NCBI RefSeq assembly: GCF_900184245.1
Contig: NZ_FXXB01000002.1
Location: 1-58,583, forward strand
Length of the DNA: 58,583 nucleotides
DNA from: Brachybacterium massiliense
Lineage (GTDB): Bacteria > Actinomycetota > Actinomycetes > Actinomycetales > Dermabacteraceae
Reading direction: 5' to 3'
A model generated the notes under the pieces. That model was not told the DNA's origin. It searched no databases and saw only the letters and a program-made list of their open reading frames with translations. Below are positions 1 to 7,501 of the stretch, piece after piece. Both the position numbers and the translations under genes were made by a program. Positions within the stretch are counted from its first letter, which is position 1; each line of letters starts with the position of its first letter.

Positions 1-60
1 CCGCAGGCCCCCGGGGGGGGGGGGGCCCCCCCCCGCCCCCCGCCCGCCCCCGGCACACTC
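1..60. repeat. G/C homopolymer-rich window end
   Basis: Runs of G and C fill the first 60 bases with no ORF or recognisable signal. The other end of the window closes with a long C run, so both are most simply sequencing or assembly artefacts at contig ends. They do not look like telomere repeats. Confidence 0.6.
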
Positions 61-90
61 GACACGTCCCCTTCGACCAGGAGCCCTTAC

Positions 91-630
91 ATGGCCACCA
101 CCCCGCTCCCGCTCCGAGCGCTTCTCACCGTCGCCGCCCTCGCAGCTCTCACAGTCGCCTGCACGCCCCGCACCCCCACCGAGCCCACCCAGGACACCAC
201 CGCCGTCAACTACGTCCTGGACGGCGACACCATCGAGGTCACCGACGCCGCCGGCAGCAGCCAGCGCGTGCGCCTCCTCGGCATCAACACCCCCGAGGTG
301 CCGCACGACGACGAGCCTGGCCAGTGCGGGGGAGAGGCCGCCGCCGAGCAGCTGCGCACGCTGCTTCCCGAAGGCACCACCGTCGAACTCGTCAGCGACC
401 CCGAGGCCGACGACGAAGACCGCTACGGCCGACTCCTGCGCTACGTCGAGCTCGAGGACGGCACCGACGCCGGCGCCGCCCTCATCGCCGCCGGCTACGC
501 CTATGCCTGGGCACCCTCGAACGAACCCGCACCAGCGCGCACGGCAGACTACGAGGTAGCCACCGCCACAGCCCGTGACGCCGGTGCCGGCTCATGGGGC
601 ACCTGCCCCGACCTCGACCAGAGCAAGTGA
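91..630 (+). CDS. Secreted thermonuclease-family lipoprotein
   Basis: A 179-residue staphylococcal-nuclease-fold protein expected to cleave DNA or RNA outside the membrane. Residues 1-24 form a signal peptide ending in a lipobox (LTVAC, Cys24), so it should be lipid anchored. The SNase motifs are all present: DGDT near residue 45, RLLGINTPE (catalytic Arg and Glu) near residues 62-70, and DRYGR (second catalytic Arg) near residue 110. Its length matches single-domain family members. The next gene starts 6 bases downstream, which suggests cotranscription. Secreted nucleases of this type are common on actinobacterial mobile elements; a role here (nutrient scavenging, defence or transfer) is not shown by the sequence. 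Confidence 0.85.
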   Translation: MATTPLPLRALLTVAALAALTVACTPRTPTEPTQDTTAVNYVLDGDTIEVTDAAGSSQRVRLLGINTPEVPHDDEPGQCGGEAAAEQLRTLLPEGTTVELVSDPEADDEDRYGRLLRYVELEDGTDAGAALIAAGYAYAWAPSNEPAPARTADYEVATATARDAGAGSWGTCPDLDQSK

Positions 631-636
631 TCAGCC

Positions 637-1599
637 ATGACGGCACCCACACCAAGCCTCCGACCCGCACGATGGCGAGACATCCCCCTCGCCGCGTGGA
701 TCCTCTCGCGCGCCTTCACCAACGAGTCCCGCGTCGGCCGCCGCATCCACTACCGACGCCTCGCACAGCTGCACGCCCTCGCCGTCACGCCGTTCTTCCT
801 ACTCATCGGGATCTACAGCACCGTGCCCCGGAATCTCTACCTCGACCCGTCCCGCACCGGGATGGTCGCCGCCGCGCCCAGCCGCAGCCTTCGCAACCTC
901 ACCGGAGGTATCGCCGTGATCGCGTTCCTCGTTGCCGTCGGCGTGCCCCTCAGTCTCGCCGCGAGGCTCGAACCAGGGAACGTACTTGAGGTGGCGACCG
1001 TCCTCGCCGCGACGCTCTGTGTCGCGCTACTCATCGACGCGATGATCGGCAGCCGCCACAACCGACAAGAGAGGAAGCAGCTGCGCCAGCACCGACAGAA
1101 GATCCCGGCCGGGGAGCGTTGGGACCTCATGATGCTCGCGCAGCTCCCCGGCACCGACCCCACCGCAGCGCGGCTCGCTCACGCCCTCCTGCGCACCGTC
1201 GTACCTCCTCACGCGATCGTCACCGCCAGCGCGCACACCACCAAGCTGCACAAGCAGTACATGCGGTACGGATTTACCCCGGCCCGCGGACGACAGCTCT
1301 TCTACATCGTCCCGAATCGCGACCCGGCCACGTGGTCCGAGTGCAGCAACGGGAGGGGCCGCCTCGCCCGCCGACCCCTCCCGCCTACTCACTGCCGGTG
1401 TCGCCCGCCGCGACCCCGACGAGTCCGACCCCGCTCCGCCTCGAGCAGCCGCAGCACAGCTGCGCCGAGATTGAGCATCGCCGTCACCAGTGCCACCGCC
1501 ATGACCAGCGCCTCCGCGATCTCCCGACTCACCTCCTCCCGCCGAGTGGGCGCGCCAGCCTACGCGCGAGCCCTGACGATCCGGATGACCTCCTCCTAG
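637..1599 (+). CDS. Membrane protein with GNAT-like segments
   Basis: Predicted 320 residues. The N-terminus (LRPARWRDIPLAAWIL) and a later block (residues about 155-225, ending with an LHKQYMRYGF-like stretch) resemble the first and last motifs of GNAT N-acetyltransferases. Two hydrophobic helices (about residues 48-62 and 90-135) lie between them, so this would be a membrane-inserted variant. After about residue 240 the sequence becomes Arg/Ser/Thr-rich and looks like read-through of non-coding sequence, so the true C-terminus may lie earlier (frameshift or stop loss). It starts 6 bases after the nuclease gene. The function is unknown and the GNAT relation is weak. Confidence 0.5.
   Translation: MTAPTPSLRPARWRDIPLAAWILSRAFTNESRVGRRIHYRRLAQLHALAVTPFFLLIGIYSTVPRNLYLDPSRTGMVAAAPSRSLRNLTGGIAVIAFLVAVGVPLSLAARLEPGNVLEVATVLAATLCVALLIDAMIGSRHNRQERKQLRQHRQKIPAGERWDLMMLAQLPGTDPTAARLAHALLRTVVPPHAIVTASAHTTKLHKQYMRYGFTPARGRQLFYIVPNRDPATWSECSNGRGRLARRPLPPTHCRCRPPRPRRVRPRSASSSRSTAAPRLSIAVTSATAMTSASAISRLTSSRRVGAPAYARALTIRMTSS
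1389..1532 (-). CDS. Possible small membrane protein
   Basis: A 47-residue minus-strand ORF starting at GTG, with one hydrophobic stretch (EALVMAVALVTAMLNLGAAV) and a basic tail. It lies inside the low-quality C-terminal tail of the plus-strand gene above. An AGGAGG sits almost against the start codon, closer than usual. It is either a real antisense-oriented small gene or chance; no homolog is recognised. Confidence 0.22.
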   Translation of the reverse strand: MSREIAEALVMAVALVTAMLNLGAAVLRLLEAERGRTRRGRGGRHRQ

Positions 1600-1690
1600 A
1601 GGTCGCAGATCCTTTCGGTGCCGTAGTCCGCGGGTGCGGCACACATACCGGTGAGACCCGCCCACTGGGCGCTATGTCCCTCCGGTCGAT

Positions 1691-1707
1691 CGGACGCGAA
1701 GCGTCCG
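1691..1707. repeat. Short perfect hairpin / operator-like palindrome
   Basis: CGGACGC-GAA-GCGTCCG is a perfect 7-bp inverted repeat with a 3-base spacer. It lies about 25 bases before the small ORF at 1733. It could be an operator or a short RNA hairpin; no U-run follows. Confidence 0.3.
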
Positions 1708-1732
1708 GCTGGCGGGGCGGAAAGGATCACCC

Positions 1733-1906
1733 ATGTGTCAGTTCACTGAACGTGACCCGATCAAGCGACCCCGGCCCGGCACTCGCTGCCGCTACACGGA
1801 CCAAGTGGCCGGCGCCGACGGTTGCGGGAGCACCCTGCTGCTGCTCCTGCCCGCGGCCGCCCTCGTGCAGGGGGTGCTGCCCGGTAGCCGCGACCTTCCC
1901 GACTAG
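1733..1906 (+). CDS. Small Cys-containing hypothetical protein
   Basis: A 57-residue ORF beginning MCQFTERDPIK, with an acceptable ribosome-binding site (GGAAAGGA, 7 bases before ATG). It has a basic, Cys-containing first half and a short hydrophobic stretch (LLLLLPAAALV) near residues 36-46. No family is recognised. It sits alone between the GNAT-like gene and an ATPase fossil in a low-complexity stretch, so coding status is uncertain. Confidence 0.35.
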   Translation: MCQFTERDPIKRPRPGTRCRYTDQVAGADGCGSTLLLLLPAAALVQGVLPGSRDLPD

Positions 1907-2064
1907 GCATATTCAGCACCACATGGGCGGAGGCCCGGGAGTGCCGGCCGGATGCCTGCACTGCGTCGGCGCTCCTAGCGGGGATGAGCCGCTGCCCAGC
2001 ACCGCCCGCCGCCCACGCCCAGGTAACGTATTCGACGTGGCCCGCATCCCAGCGCTTTCCCCCG

Positions 2065-2379
2065 GCGGCGGTGGAATCGGCCGATGTCGCTTTCACCGGG
2101 ACCGACCTGCGCCACCTTCCCGCCGCCCTGGCTCACGCCCGTCGGGGTCGACGGATCATGACCGGGAACATCGTCCTGGCCCTGGCGATCATCGTGGTGC
2201 TGTTCCCCCTGGCGCTGTTCGGTGTGCTGGGCCTGGCAGCGGTGGTGCTCGTGCACGAGGCGGCCGAAGTCGTCGTCATCGCCAACGGCATGCGCGCCGC
2301 GCGCCGCCCGGGCCTCTCGACCAGACACCCTCGCGATCCTGTTGAGAAGGATCTGCGCGAGACGACCGCCACCCGATGA
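2065..2379 (+). pseudogene. C-terminal fossil of a heavy-metal P1B-type ATPase
   Basis: From AAVESADVAFTG onward the frame matches the extreme C-terminus of Cd/Zn-type P1B ATPases: the post-hinge ESADVAFTG segment, a DLRHLPAALAHARRG linker, then the last two helices (NIVLALAIIVVLFPLALFG and GLAAVVLVHEAAEVVVIANG). Nothing upstream encodes the remaining roughly 550 residues with the DKTGT or CPC motifs, so only the last 15-20% survives. The sequence upstream (1907-2064) shows no gene. It lies directly before the manganese regulator, in a metal-related neighbourhood, and is best read as a scar of recombination. Confidence 0.75.
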
Positions 2380-2495
2380 GGCGGAGCACCGAGCGCACGA
2401 TCGCACTGGCGACGATGCCTCGCGCACGAGGAACCGCCCTGCGAAAGTCGAAGTTACCGGAGGCGAAGTAGATTCTTCGAGGCTATCCTCGTGTG

Positions 2496-3176
2496 ATGTC
2501 GGTCGATGAGCTGTCCGTAAGTGCCCAGAACTATCTGAAGGCGATCTGGGGACTGTCCGAGTGGAGTGATGAGCCGGTGACGTTGACGCTGATCGCGCAG
2601 CGTGCCGGAGTCGCCCCGTCGTCCGCCTCTGACGCGGTGCGGAAGCTGACCGAGCAGGGTCTGCTGTCCCACGCGAGGTACGGCTCGGTCGAGCTGACGG
2701 AGGTCGGTCGCGCGTACGCCCTGGTGATGGTGCGGCGCCATCGACTGATCGAGACGTTCCTGGTGGAGATGCTCGGGTATCGGTGGGACGAGGTCCACGA
2801 GGAGGCCGAGCAGCTCGAGCACGCCGTCTCGGACTTGATGGTGGAGAGGATCGATGAGACTCTGGGCCGTCCCCGGCGTGATCCGCACGGCGATCCGATC
2901 CCTGCAGCGGACGGGACGGTAACCGTGCCGGATGCGCGGCGTCTCACCGACGTCGGAGCGGAGGGCAGGTTTGTGGTCGAGCGGATCTCGGACTCGGACC
3001 CGGCGATGTTGCAGTTCTTCGAGTCTCAGGGCATCGGAGTCGGGGCCACGCTTGTGGTCGCGGCAGGGGCCCCGTTCTCCGATGCGCTGGAAGTCCGTGC
3101 TGAAGAATCGGGCTCTCCAACGTTGCTGGGACAGCCCGCGACAGATGCCCTCTACGTCTCAGCGGATCCGACCTGA
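2496..3176 (+). CDS. mntR: DtxR/MntR-family metal-dependent transcriptional repressor
   Basis: About 226 residues with the three-domain layout of the DtxR/IdeR/MntR family: an N-terminal winged helix (residues about 5-65, recognition helix near PSSASDAVRKLTEQGLL), a dimerisation and metal-binding helical domain (about 66-140, RRHRLIETFLVEMLGYRWDEVHEEAEQLEH) and a C-terminal FeoA-like SH3 domain (about 145-222). Such proteins bind DNA with Mn(II) or Fe(II) and repress uptake genes. Its 3' end overlaps the convergent Mn-type ABC permease by 25 bases, so an Mn-sensing role is inferred from context. GTG at 2493 is an alternative start. No clear Shine-Dalgarno precedes it, and TATCCT at 2484-2489 fits a -10 of a leaderless transcript. 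Confidence 0.8.
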   Translation: MSVDELSVSAQNYLKAIWGLSEWSDEPVTLTLIAQRAGVAPSSASDAVRKLTEQGLLSHARYGSVELTEVGRAYALVMVRRHRLIETFLVEMLGYRWDEVHEEAEQLEHAVSDLMVERIDETLGRPRRDPHGDPIPAADGTVTVPDARRLTDVGAEGRFVVERISDSDPAMLQFFESQGIGVGATLVVAAGAPFSDALEVRAEESGSPTLLGQPATDALYVSADPT

Positions 3177-4054
3177 TCCTCACGCCGGCGAGCCTTCTCG
3201 CGCCGATACCGGCGAGCTCCGACCTTTTTGCTGAGCAGACCGTGCTTCGGACTGATGAGGTAGACGAGTGCGAAGGCGCATCCCTGGGTGAGGACGACGA
3301 GGCCACCGGGTGAGGCGTCGACCCAGTAGCTGATGTAGATCCCGACCACGGAACAGAGTGACGAGAGGACCGGCGCGATCACGAGCATTCGCCCGAAGCG
3401 GTCGGTGAGCAGGTAGGCCGTCGCTCCGGGAATGATGAGCATCGCGACGACGAGCACCACTCCCACGACCTGGAGGGCGGCAACTGCAGTCAGTGCCAGT
3501 AGGCCCAGCAGCAGCGCACCGAGGAAGCGGGGAGACAGGCCGATGGCGTGGGCGTGTGTCGGGTCGAAGGCATAGAGCGTGAGGTCGCGACGTTTGAACA
3601 CCAGGGCGATAAGAGCCACGGCTGCCAGGATCGCGATCTGGACGAGATCTGCGCGGGAGACGCCGAGGATGTTGCCGAAGATGATGTGGTTGAGATCGGT
3701 CTGGCTGGGCGTGACCGAGATCAGGACCAGCCCGAGAGCAAAGAGAGTGGTGAAGACGATGCCGATAGCGGCGTCCTCCTTCACGCGGCTTGTCCCTCGG
3801 ACGAGCCCGATCATTCCGACCGCCAGGAACCCGAACACGACCGCGCCGATCGCGAACGGGACCCCGAGGATGTAAGCGAGGACGACTCCGGGGAGGACGG
3901 CGTGAGAGACGGCGTCCCCCATGAGCGACCATCCGATGAGCACCAGCCAGCACGACAGCAGCGCGCACACCACGGCGGCGATCACGGTCGTGACGAGCGC
4001 ACGGGTCATGAAGTCGTAGGAGAGCGGCTCGAGGAGCCAGTCGAGCGGCGTCAT
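3152..4054 (-). CDS. Manganese/zinc-type ABC transporter permease
   Basis: 300 residues with about eight hydrophobic helices, of the ABC-3 (ZnuB/TroC/MntB) permease family. It would form the membrane channel of a cluster A-I divalent-metal importer. Characteristic pieces are the N-terminal FMTRALVTTVIAAVVCALLSCW, GDAVSHAVLPGVVLAY (conserved Ser-His loop) and GTSRVKEDAAIGIVF (contact with the ATPase). The charged C-terminal tail (KKVGARRYRREKARRREDQ) is cytosolic. It overlaps the upstream ATPase gene by 4 bases (ATGA), so translation is coupled. The substrate is inferred from the binding protein in the same operon. Confidence 0.88.
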   Translation of the reverse strand: MTPLDWLLEPLSYDFMTRALVTTVIAAVVCALLSCWLVLIGWSLMGDAVSHAVLPGVVLAYILGVPFAIGAVVFGFLAVGMIGLVRGTSRVKEDAAIGIVFTTLFALGLVLISVTPSQTDLNHIIFGNILGVSRADLVQIAILAAVALIALVFKRRDLTLYAFDPTHAHAIGLSPRFLGALLLGLLALTAVAALQVVGVVLVVAMLIIPGATAYLLTDRFGRMLVIAPVLSSLCSVVGIYISYWVDASPGGLVVLTQGCAFALVYLISPKHGLLSKKVGARRYRREKARRREDQVGSAET

Positions 4055-4794
4055 GCGGCGCCCTCCTGCTGCAGAACGTCCAGGCCGAAGGCGAGAGCGA
4101 GCCTCTCGGGTGTGAGGGCCTCTTTCACCGGGCCGTGGAAGAGGATGGTTCGCAGCAGCAGCACGGCGTCGTCGGCGAGCTGCGGCAGAGCATGGAGGTC
4201 GTGGGTGGAGACCAGGACGGTACGGCCGTCGTCAGCGAGTGCGCGGAGAAGATCGACGATGGTGGCTTCGCTGCGCTTGTCCACGCCGGCGAAGGGCTCA
4301 TCCAGCAGCATGATCCGTGCGTCCTGGGCGATCCCGCGGGCGACGAAGGCGCGTTTCTTCTGCCCGCCGGAGAGCTGGCCGATCTGTCGATCGGCGTACT
4401 CCGTGAGCTCCACCCTCTCCAAGGCTTCGTCCACAGCGATGCGGTCAGCGGGGCGAACTCGGCGCGTGGCGCCCTGGTGGCCGTACCTTCCCATCATCAC
4501 GACGTCTCGGACGGAGACGGGGAAAGCCCAGTCGACGTCCTCGCTCTGGGGGACGTATCCGACGAGTCCTCGCCGCCTGGCCTGCGCCGGCTGCGCGCCA
4601 TTCAGCAGGACGCTGCCTGCGTCAGGCCGGACCATGCCGGTGATCGCCTTGAACAAGGTGGACTTTCCGGAGCCGTTCATTCCGATCAGCCCCGTCACCG
4701 CACCCGCCCGCACCGCAACAGATACGTCGTCGAGGGCGAGTACATCGCCGTAGCGGACGGTGACACCTTTGACATCGATCGCCGCTGTCGTCAT
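4051..4794 (-). CDS. Manganese/zinc-type ABC transporter ATP-binding protein
   Basis: 247 residues with all ABC signatures: Walker A GMNGSGKST near residue 38, Q-loop in YVPQSEDVDWAFP, signature LSGGQKKRAF, Walker B ARIMLLDEPFAG and switch His in STHDLHAL. The PQSEDVDW form of the Q-loop is typical of TroB/MntB-type Mn/Zn importers. It overlaps both neighbours by 4 bases in a binding protein-ATPase-permease operon and should energise uptake on the inner face of the membrane. Confidence 0.9.
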   Translation of the reverse strand: MTTAAIDVKGVTVRYGDVLALDDVSVAVRAGAVTGLIGMNGSGKSTLFKAITGMVRPDAGSVLLNGAQPAQARRRGLVGYVPQSEDVDWAFPVSVRDVVMMGRYGHQGATRRVRPADRIAVDEALERVELTEYADRQIGQLSGGQKKRAFVARGIAQDARIMLLDEPFAGVDKRSEATIVDLLRALADDGRTVLVSTHDLHALPQLADDAVLLLRTILFHGPVKEALTPERLALAFGLDVLQQEGAA

Positions 4795-5726
4795 GAGTCC
4801 TCTCCGGTGAGTCCCGCAGTGATGGTGTCCGCATCGTGGCGGATCAGATCCAGGTACGTGGGCACCGGGCCGCCTTCCTCGGAGAGCGAGTCCACGAACA
4901 GCGTTCCTCCGAAGCGTGCATTCGTAGCACCCACAACCTGCTGCATGGGGTCGTCGGAGACCGTCGACTCGCAGAACACGGCGGGGACCTCGTTCTCGTC
5001 GACGAACTCGATCGCGGAGGTGATCTGCTGCGGGGTCGCCTGCTGCTCGGCGTTGACGGGCCAGATGTACTTCTCGGTCAGCCCGGCATCTCGGGCGAGG
5101 TAGGAGAATGCGCCCTCGCAGGTCACCAGCGCTCTCTGGCTGGTCGGAAGACTTTCGAGCTCGCCCGTCAGGTCATCTTGGACCTGCTGGAGCTGCTGCT
5201 TGTAGGTCTCCCCGTTCCTCTCGTAGTCCTCAGCGTGTTCCGGGTCGAGATCGCTGAACGCCGCGACCATGTTGTCGACGTAGACCTGCACGTTCTTCGG
5301 GCTCATCCAGGCGTGCGGGTTGGGCTTGCCCGCGTAGGCGTCCCCCGCGATGTCGATGGGATCGATCCCCTCCGAGACCACGACATGAGGCACATCGACT
5401 TCCTCGACGAACTGGCCGAACCACACCTCCAGGTTCAAGCCGTTGTCCAGGATCAGGTCGGCATCCGAGGCCTTCCGGATGTCTCCCGGCGTCGGCTCGT
5501 ACCCGTGGATCTCCGCGCCAGGCTTCGTGATCGACTCGACCACGAGGTGGTCGCCCGCGACATTCTCCGCGATGTCCTCCAGCACGGTGAACGTCGTCAA
5601 CACCACCGGCTTCTCTCCGTCGTCGGCAGGATCCTGTCGGGCACCACCGGAGCAGCCGGTGAGCACCAGCGCCGCACTCGCAACGACTGCGCCGAGCACA
5701 GCCTTCCATCGCCCTTGCACGTGCAT
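4791..5726 (-). CDS. Metal-binding lipoprotein of the Mn/Zn ABC importer
   Basis: A cluster A-I solute-binding protein. The start at MHVQGRWKAVL is preferred because AGAGAGG lies just upstream and a clean lipoprotein signal peptide follows (VLTGC lipobox); in-frame starts also exist at 5747 and 5765. The four expected metal ligands are visible: His in AEIHGYEPTP, His in NPHAWMSPKN, Glu in CEGAFSYLARD and Asp in LFVDSLSEEGG. YIWPVNAEQQATPQQI and the Glu ligand resemble Mn-type (PsaA/MntC/TroA) rather than His-rich Zn-type proteins, and there is no His-rich loop. First gene of the operon; its promoter region faces the nrdI promoter across about 210 bases. Confidence 0.88.
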   Translation of the reverse strand: MHVQGRWKAVLGAVVASAALVLTGCSGGARQDPADDGEKPVVLTTFTVLEDIAENVAGDHLVVESITKPGAEIHGYEPTPGDIRKASDADLILDNGLNLEVWFGQFVEEVDVPHVVVSEGIDPIDIAGDAYAGKPNPHAWMSPKNVQVYVDNMVAAFSDLDPEHAEDYERNGETYKQQLQQVQDDLTGELESLPTSQRALVTCEGAFSYLARDAGLTEKYIWPVNAEQQATPQQITSAIEFVDENEVPAVFCESTVSDDPMQQVVGATNARFGGTLFVDSLSEEGGPVPTYLDLIRHDADTITAGLTGEDS

Positions 5727-5849
5727 CGGTGACCTCTCTTCGTTCATGACCACAGGCGTGGTCACTTCCGGACCGTCAGATCCTAAGGTTCGCCATGCCG
5801 AAGTCCCAAACCCGGCGTGGCGTACACTTGGCGGCCGTCGGGCTTGATA

Positions 5850-5896
5850 TCACTACATGTGGCATCCCTATGGGGTGCGGACCCAACATCTAGTAG
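5850..5896 (+). promoter_or_regulatory. Pair of NrdR boxes before nrdI
   Basis: Two matches to the NrdR box consensus acaCwAtATaTwGtgt: CACTACATGTGG (core ACAT at 5855) and CCAACATCTAGT (core ACAT at 5886). The equivalent positions are exactly 31 bp apart, three helical turns, the usual spacing of NrdR box pairs. A possible promoter (TTGATA at 5844, TATGGG at 5869) overlaps them. NrdR is the Zn/ATP-cone repressor of ribonucleotide reductase genes and would be supplied by the host chromosome. Confidence 0.72.
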
Positions 5897-5937
5897 TTCG
5901 AGGTCGGGTGGGTGTGACGACGGCTAAGGAGGGATCA

Positions 5938-6447
5938 ATGACGGCAGGTATCGAGCGCGCAGCGCCGGAGCTCGGAACACGTGACCTGACGCCACAGGAG
6001 TCAGCAGATCTCGTGTTCTTCTCGAGCGTCTCCGAGAACACGCTGCGCTTCGTGGAGAGGCTGGGGCGGCCTGCGGTGCGGATCCCGCTCCGACCCCGTG
6101 TCGAGGGGATGATCCGCGTGTGTCGCCCCTTCGTTCTGGTGGTTCCCACCTACGGCGGAGGCGAGCAGGCCGGGGCCGTGCCGAAGCAGGTCATCGCCTT
6201 CCTCAACGATTCCGTCAATCGCGCGCTGCTGCGCGGGGTCATCACCGCGGGCAACACCAACTTCGGCGAGCACTACTGCCTCGCCGGCCCCGTCATCTCG
6301 CGCAAGTGCGGCGTCCCGGAGCTCTATCGCTTCGAGCTCCTGGGCACCCAGCGCGACATTGAGCGCGTGAACGAAGGGCTCGACCTCTTCTGGTCACGGA
6401 CAGCCGCGACGAACGAAATGAACAACGAACAGAGGAGAACAGCATGA
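5938..6447 (+). CDS. nrdI: NrdI flavodoxin-like activator of class Ib/Ie ribonucleotide reductase
   Basis: 169 residues. The start is fixed by AAGGAGGG 5 bases before ATG; an upstream in-frame ATG overlaps a NrdR box and lacks a ribosome-binding site. The flavodoxin-like core carries the NrdI features: [18 protein letters not shown] (phosphate loop), VPTYGGG (40s-type FMN loop), and [16 protein letters not shown] followed by ISRKCGVP. NrdI supplies superoxide or another oxidant to the R2 subunit; in the class Ie system it is needed to hydroxylate the radical tyrosine to DOPA. It overlaps nrdF by 4 bases, so the two are translationally coupled. No nrdE is in the window, so the catalytic subunit must come from the chromosome. 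Confidence 0.93.
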   Translation: MTAGIERAAPELGTRDLTPQESADLVFFSSVSENTLRFVERLGRPAVRIPLRPRVEGMIRVCRPFVLVVPTYGGGEQAGAVPKQVIAFLNDSVNRALLRGVITAGNTNFGEHYCLAGPVISRKCGVPELYRFELLGTQRDIERVNEGLDLFWSRTAATNEMNNEQRRTA

Positions 6448-7454
6448 CCGCCACAACAGCTGCAGAGGGCTCCATCACGCCTCCGGGATACCGGCACGAC
6501 CCCAGCGCACCGCTACGGCCGATCAACTGGAACCGCGTGAGCGACGAGAAGGACCTCGAGATCTGGAACCGCCTAACCTCGAACTTCTGGCTGCCCGAGA
6601 AGGTGCCCCTGTCCAACGACCACCAGGCCTGGCAAGCACTAGCACCTCATGAACGCACCCTCACCATGCGAGTCTTCACCGGACTCACCATGCTCGACAC
6701 CGTGCAGGCCACAGTCGGAGAGATCTGCCAGATCCAGGACGCCCGCACCGAGCACGAGGAAGCCGTCTACACCAACATCGCCTTCATGCAGTCCGTCCAC
6801 GCCCGCTCGTACTCTTCCGTGTTCTCAACACTGACCAGTACCCGCGAGATCGACGAGGCCTACCAGTGGGCGATTGGCAACGACCTGCTCCAGACGCGAT
6901 GCAAGAAGGTGCTGCACCACTACTACGGACCCGACCCCCTCAAGCGGAAGGTGTCCTCCACCCTGCTCTCCAGCCTGCTGCTCTACGCCGGCTTCTACCT
7001 GCCACTGCACTTCTCCGTGCGCGCCACGCTCACCAACACCGCCGACATGATTCGCCTAATCCTGCGCGACAAGGCCGTGCACGGCTACTACTCGGGGTAC
7101 AAGTACCAGCGAGGGCTCGAGGCGCACCCCGACCGCCGGGACGAGATGGAGGAGTTCACGTACGCCCTGCTCGAGGAGCTCTATGAACTCGAACTCGACT
7201 ACTCCGGCGAACTCTACGAACCCCTCGGCCTTATGGACGATGTCGCTGGCTTCGTGCGCTATAACGCAAACAAATCCCTCATGAACCTCGGCTACCCCGC
7301 ACGATTCACCGCCGATGAGACGGCGGTCCGCCCCGAAATCCTCGCAGCCCTCGCCCCCGGCGCTGACGAGAACCATGACTTCTTCAGCGGTTCCGGCTCC
7401 AGCTACGTCATCGGTAAGGCCGAGCACACCAGCGACGACGACTGGGACTTCTGA
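6444..7454 (+). CDS. nrdF: NrdF R2 subunit with QSK metal-site replacement (class Ie, metal-free type)
   Basis: 336 residues, full length for the radical-bearing R2 subunit of class Ib/Ie ribonucleotide reductase. Aligned with E. coli NrdF, the ligand Asp (D85), both His (H119, H213) and the radical Tyr (Y123, in SVHARSYS) are kept. Three glutamate ligands are replaced: E98 by Q116 (FMQSVHA), E158 by S176 (TLLSSLLLY) and E192 by K210 (RDKAVHGYY). Offsets between these positions match exactly (60 and 94 residues). The Gln-Ser-Lys set is one of the two variants (VPK and QSK) described for R2e proteins, which work without metal using a DOPA radical made with NrdI. The C-terminus (DDDWDF) keeps the tail that docks on NrdE. 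Confidence 0.93.
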   Translation: MTATTAAEGSITPPGYRHDPSAPLRPINWNRVSDEKDLEIWNRLTSNFWLPEKVPLSNDHQAWQALAPHERTLTMRVFTGLTMLDTVQATVGEICQIQDARTEHEEAVYTNIAFMQSVHARSYSSVFSTLTSTREIDEAYQWAIGNDLLQTRCKKVLHHYYGPDPLKRKVSSTLLSSLLLYAGFYLPLHFSVRATLTNTADMIRLILRDKAVHGYYSGYKYQRGLEAHPDRRDEMEEFTYALLEELYELELDYSGELYEPLGLMDDVAGFVRYNANKSLMNLGYPARFTADETAVRPEILAALAPGADENHDFFSGSGSSYVIGKAEHTSDDDWDF

Positions 7455-7501
7455 CCTAAGAATTGCCCCACGAAAAACCCTCAAGTAAGGATCACCTCCC
7501 C

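Noticed and set aside
1600..1732. GTGCCG..CGGCAC dyad as a riboswitch
   Set aside because: A single short stem without a conserved core; at most a weak terminator.
6444..7454. NrdF as an inactive, decayed R2
   Set aside because: The three substitutions are exactly the described QSK set; radical Tyr, remaining ligands, C-terminal tail and reading frame are all intact.
7463..7501. Upstream TTG start of the flavin reductase
   Set aside because: No ribosome-binding site before it; the TTG at 7502 is preceded by AAGGA and starts at the conserved fold.
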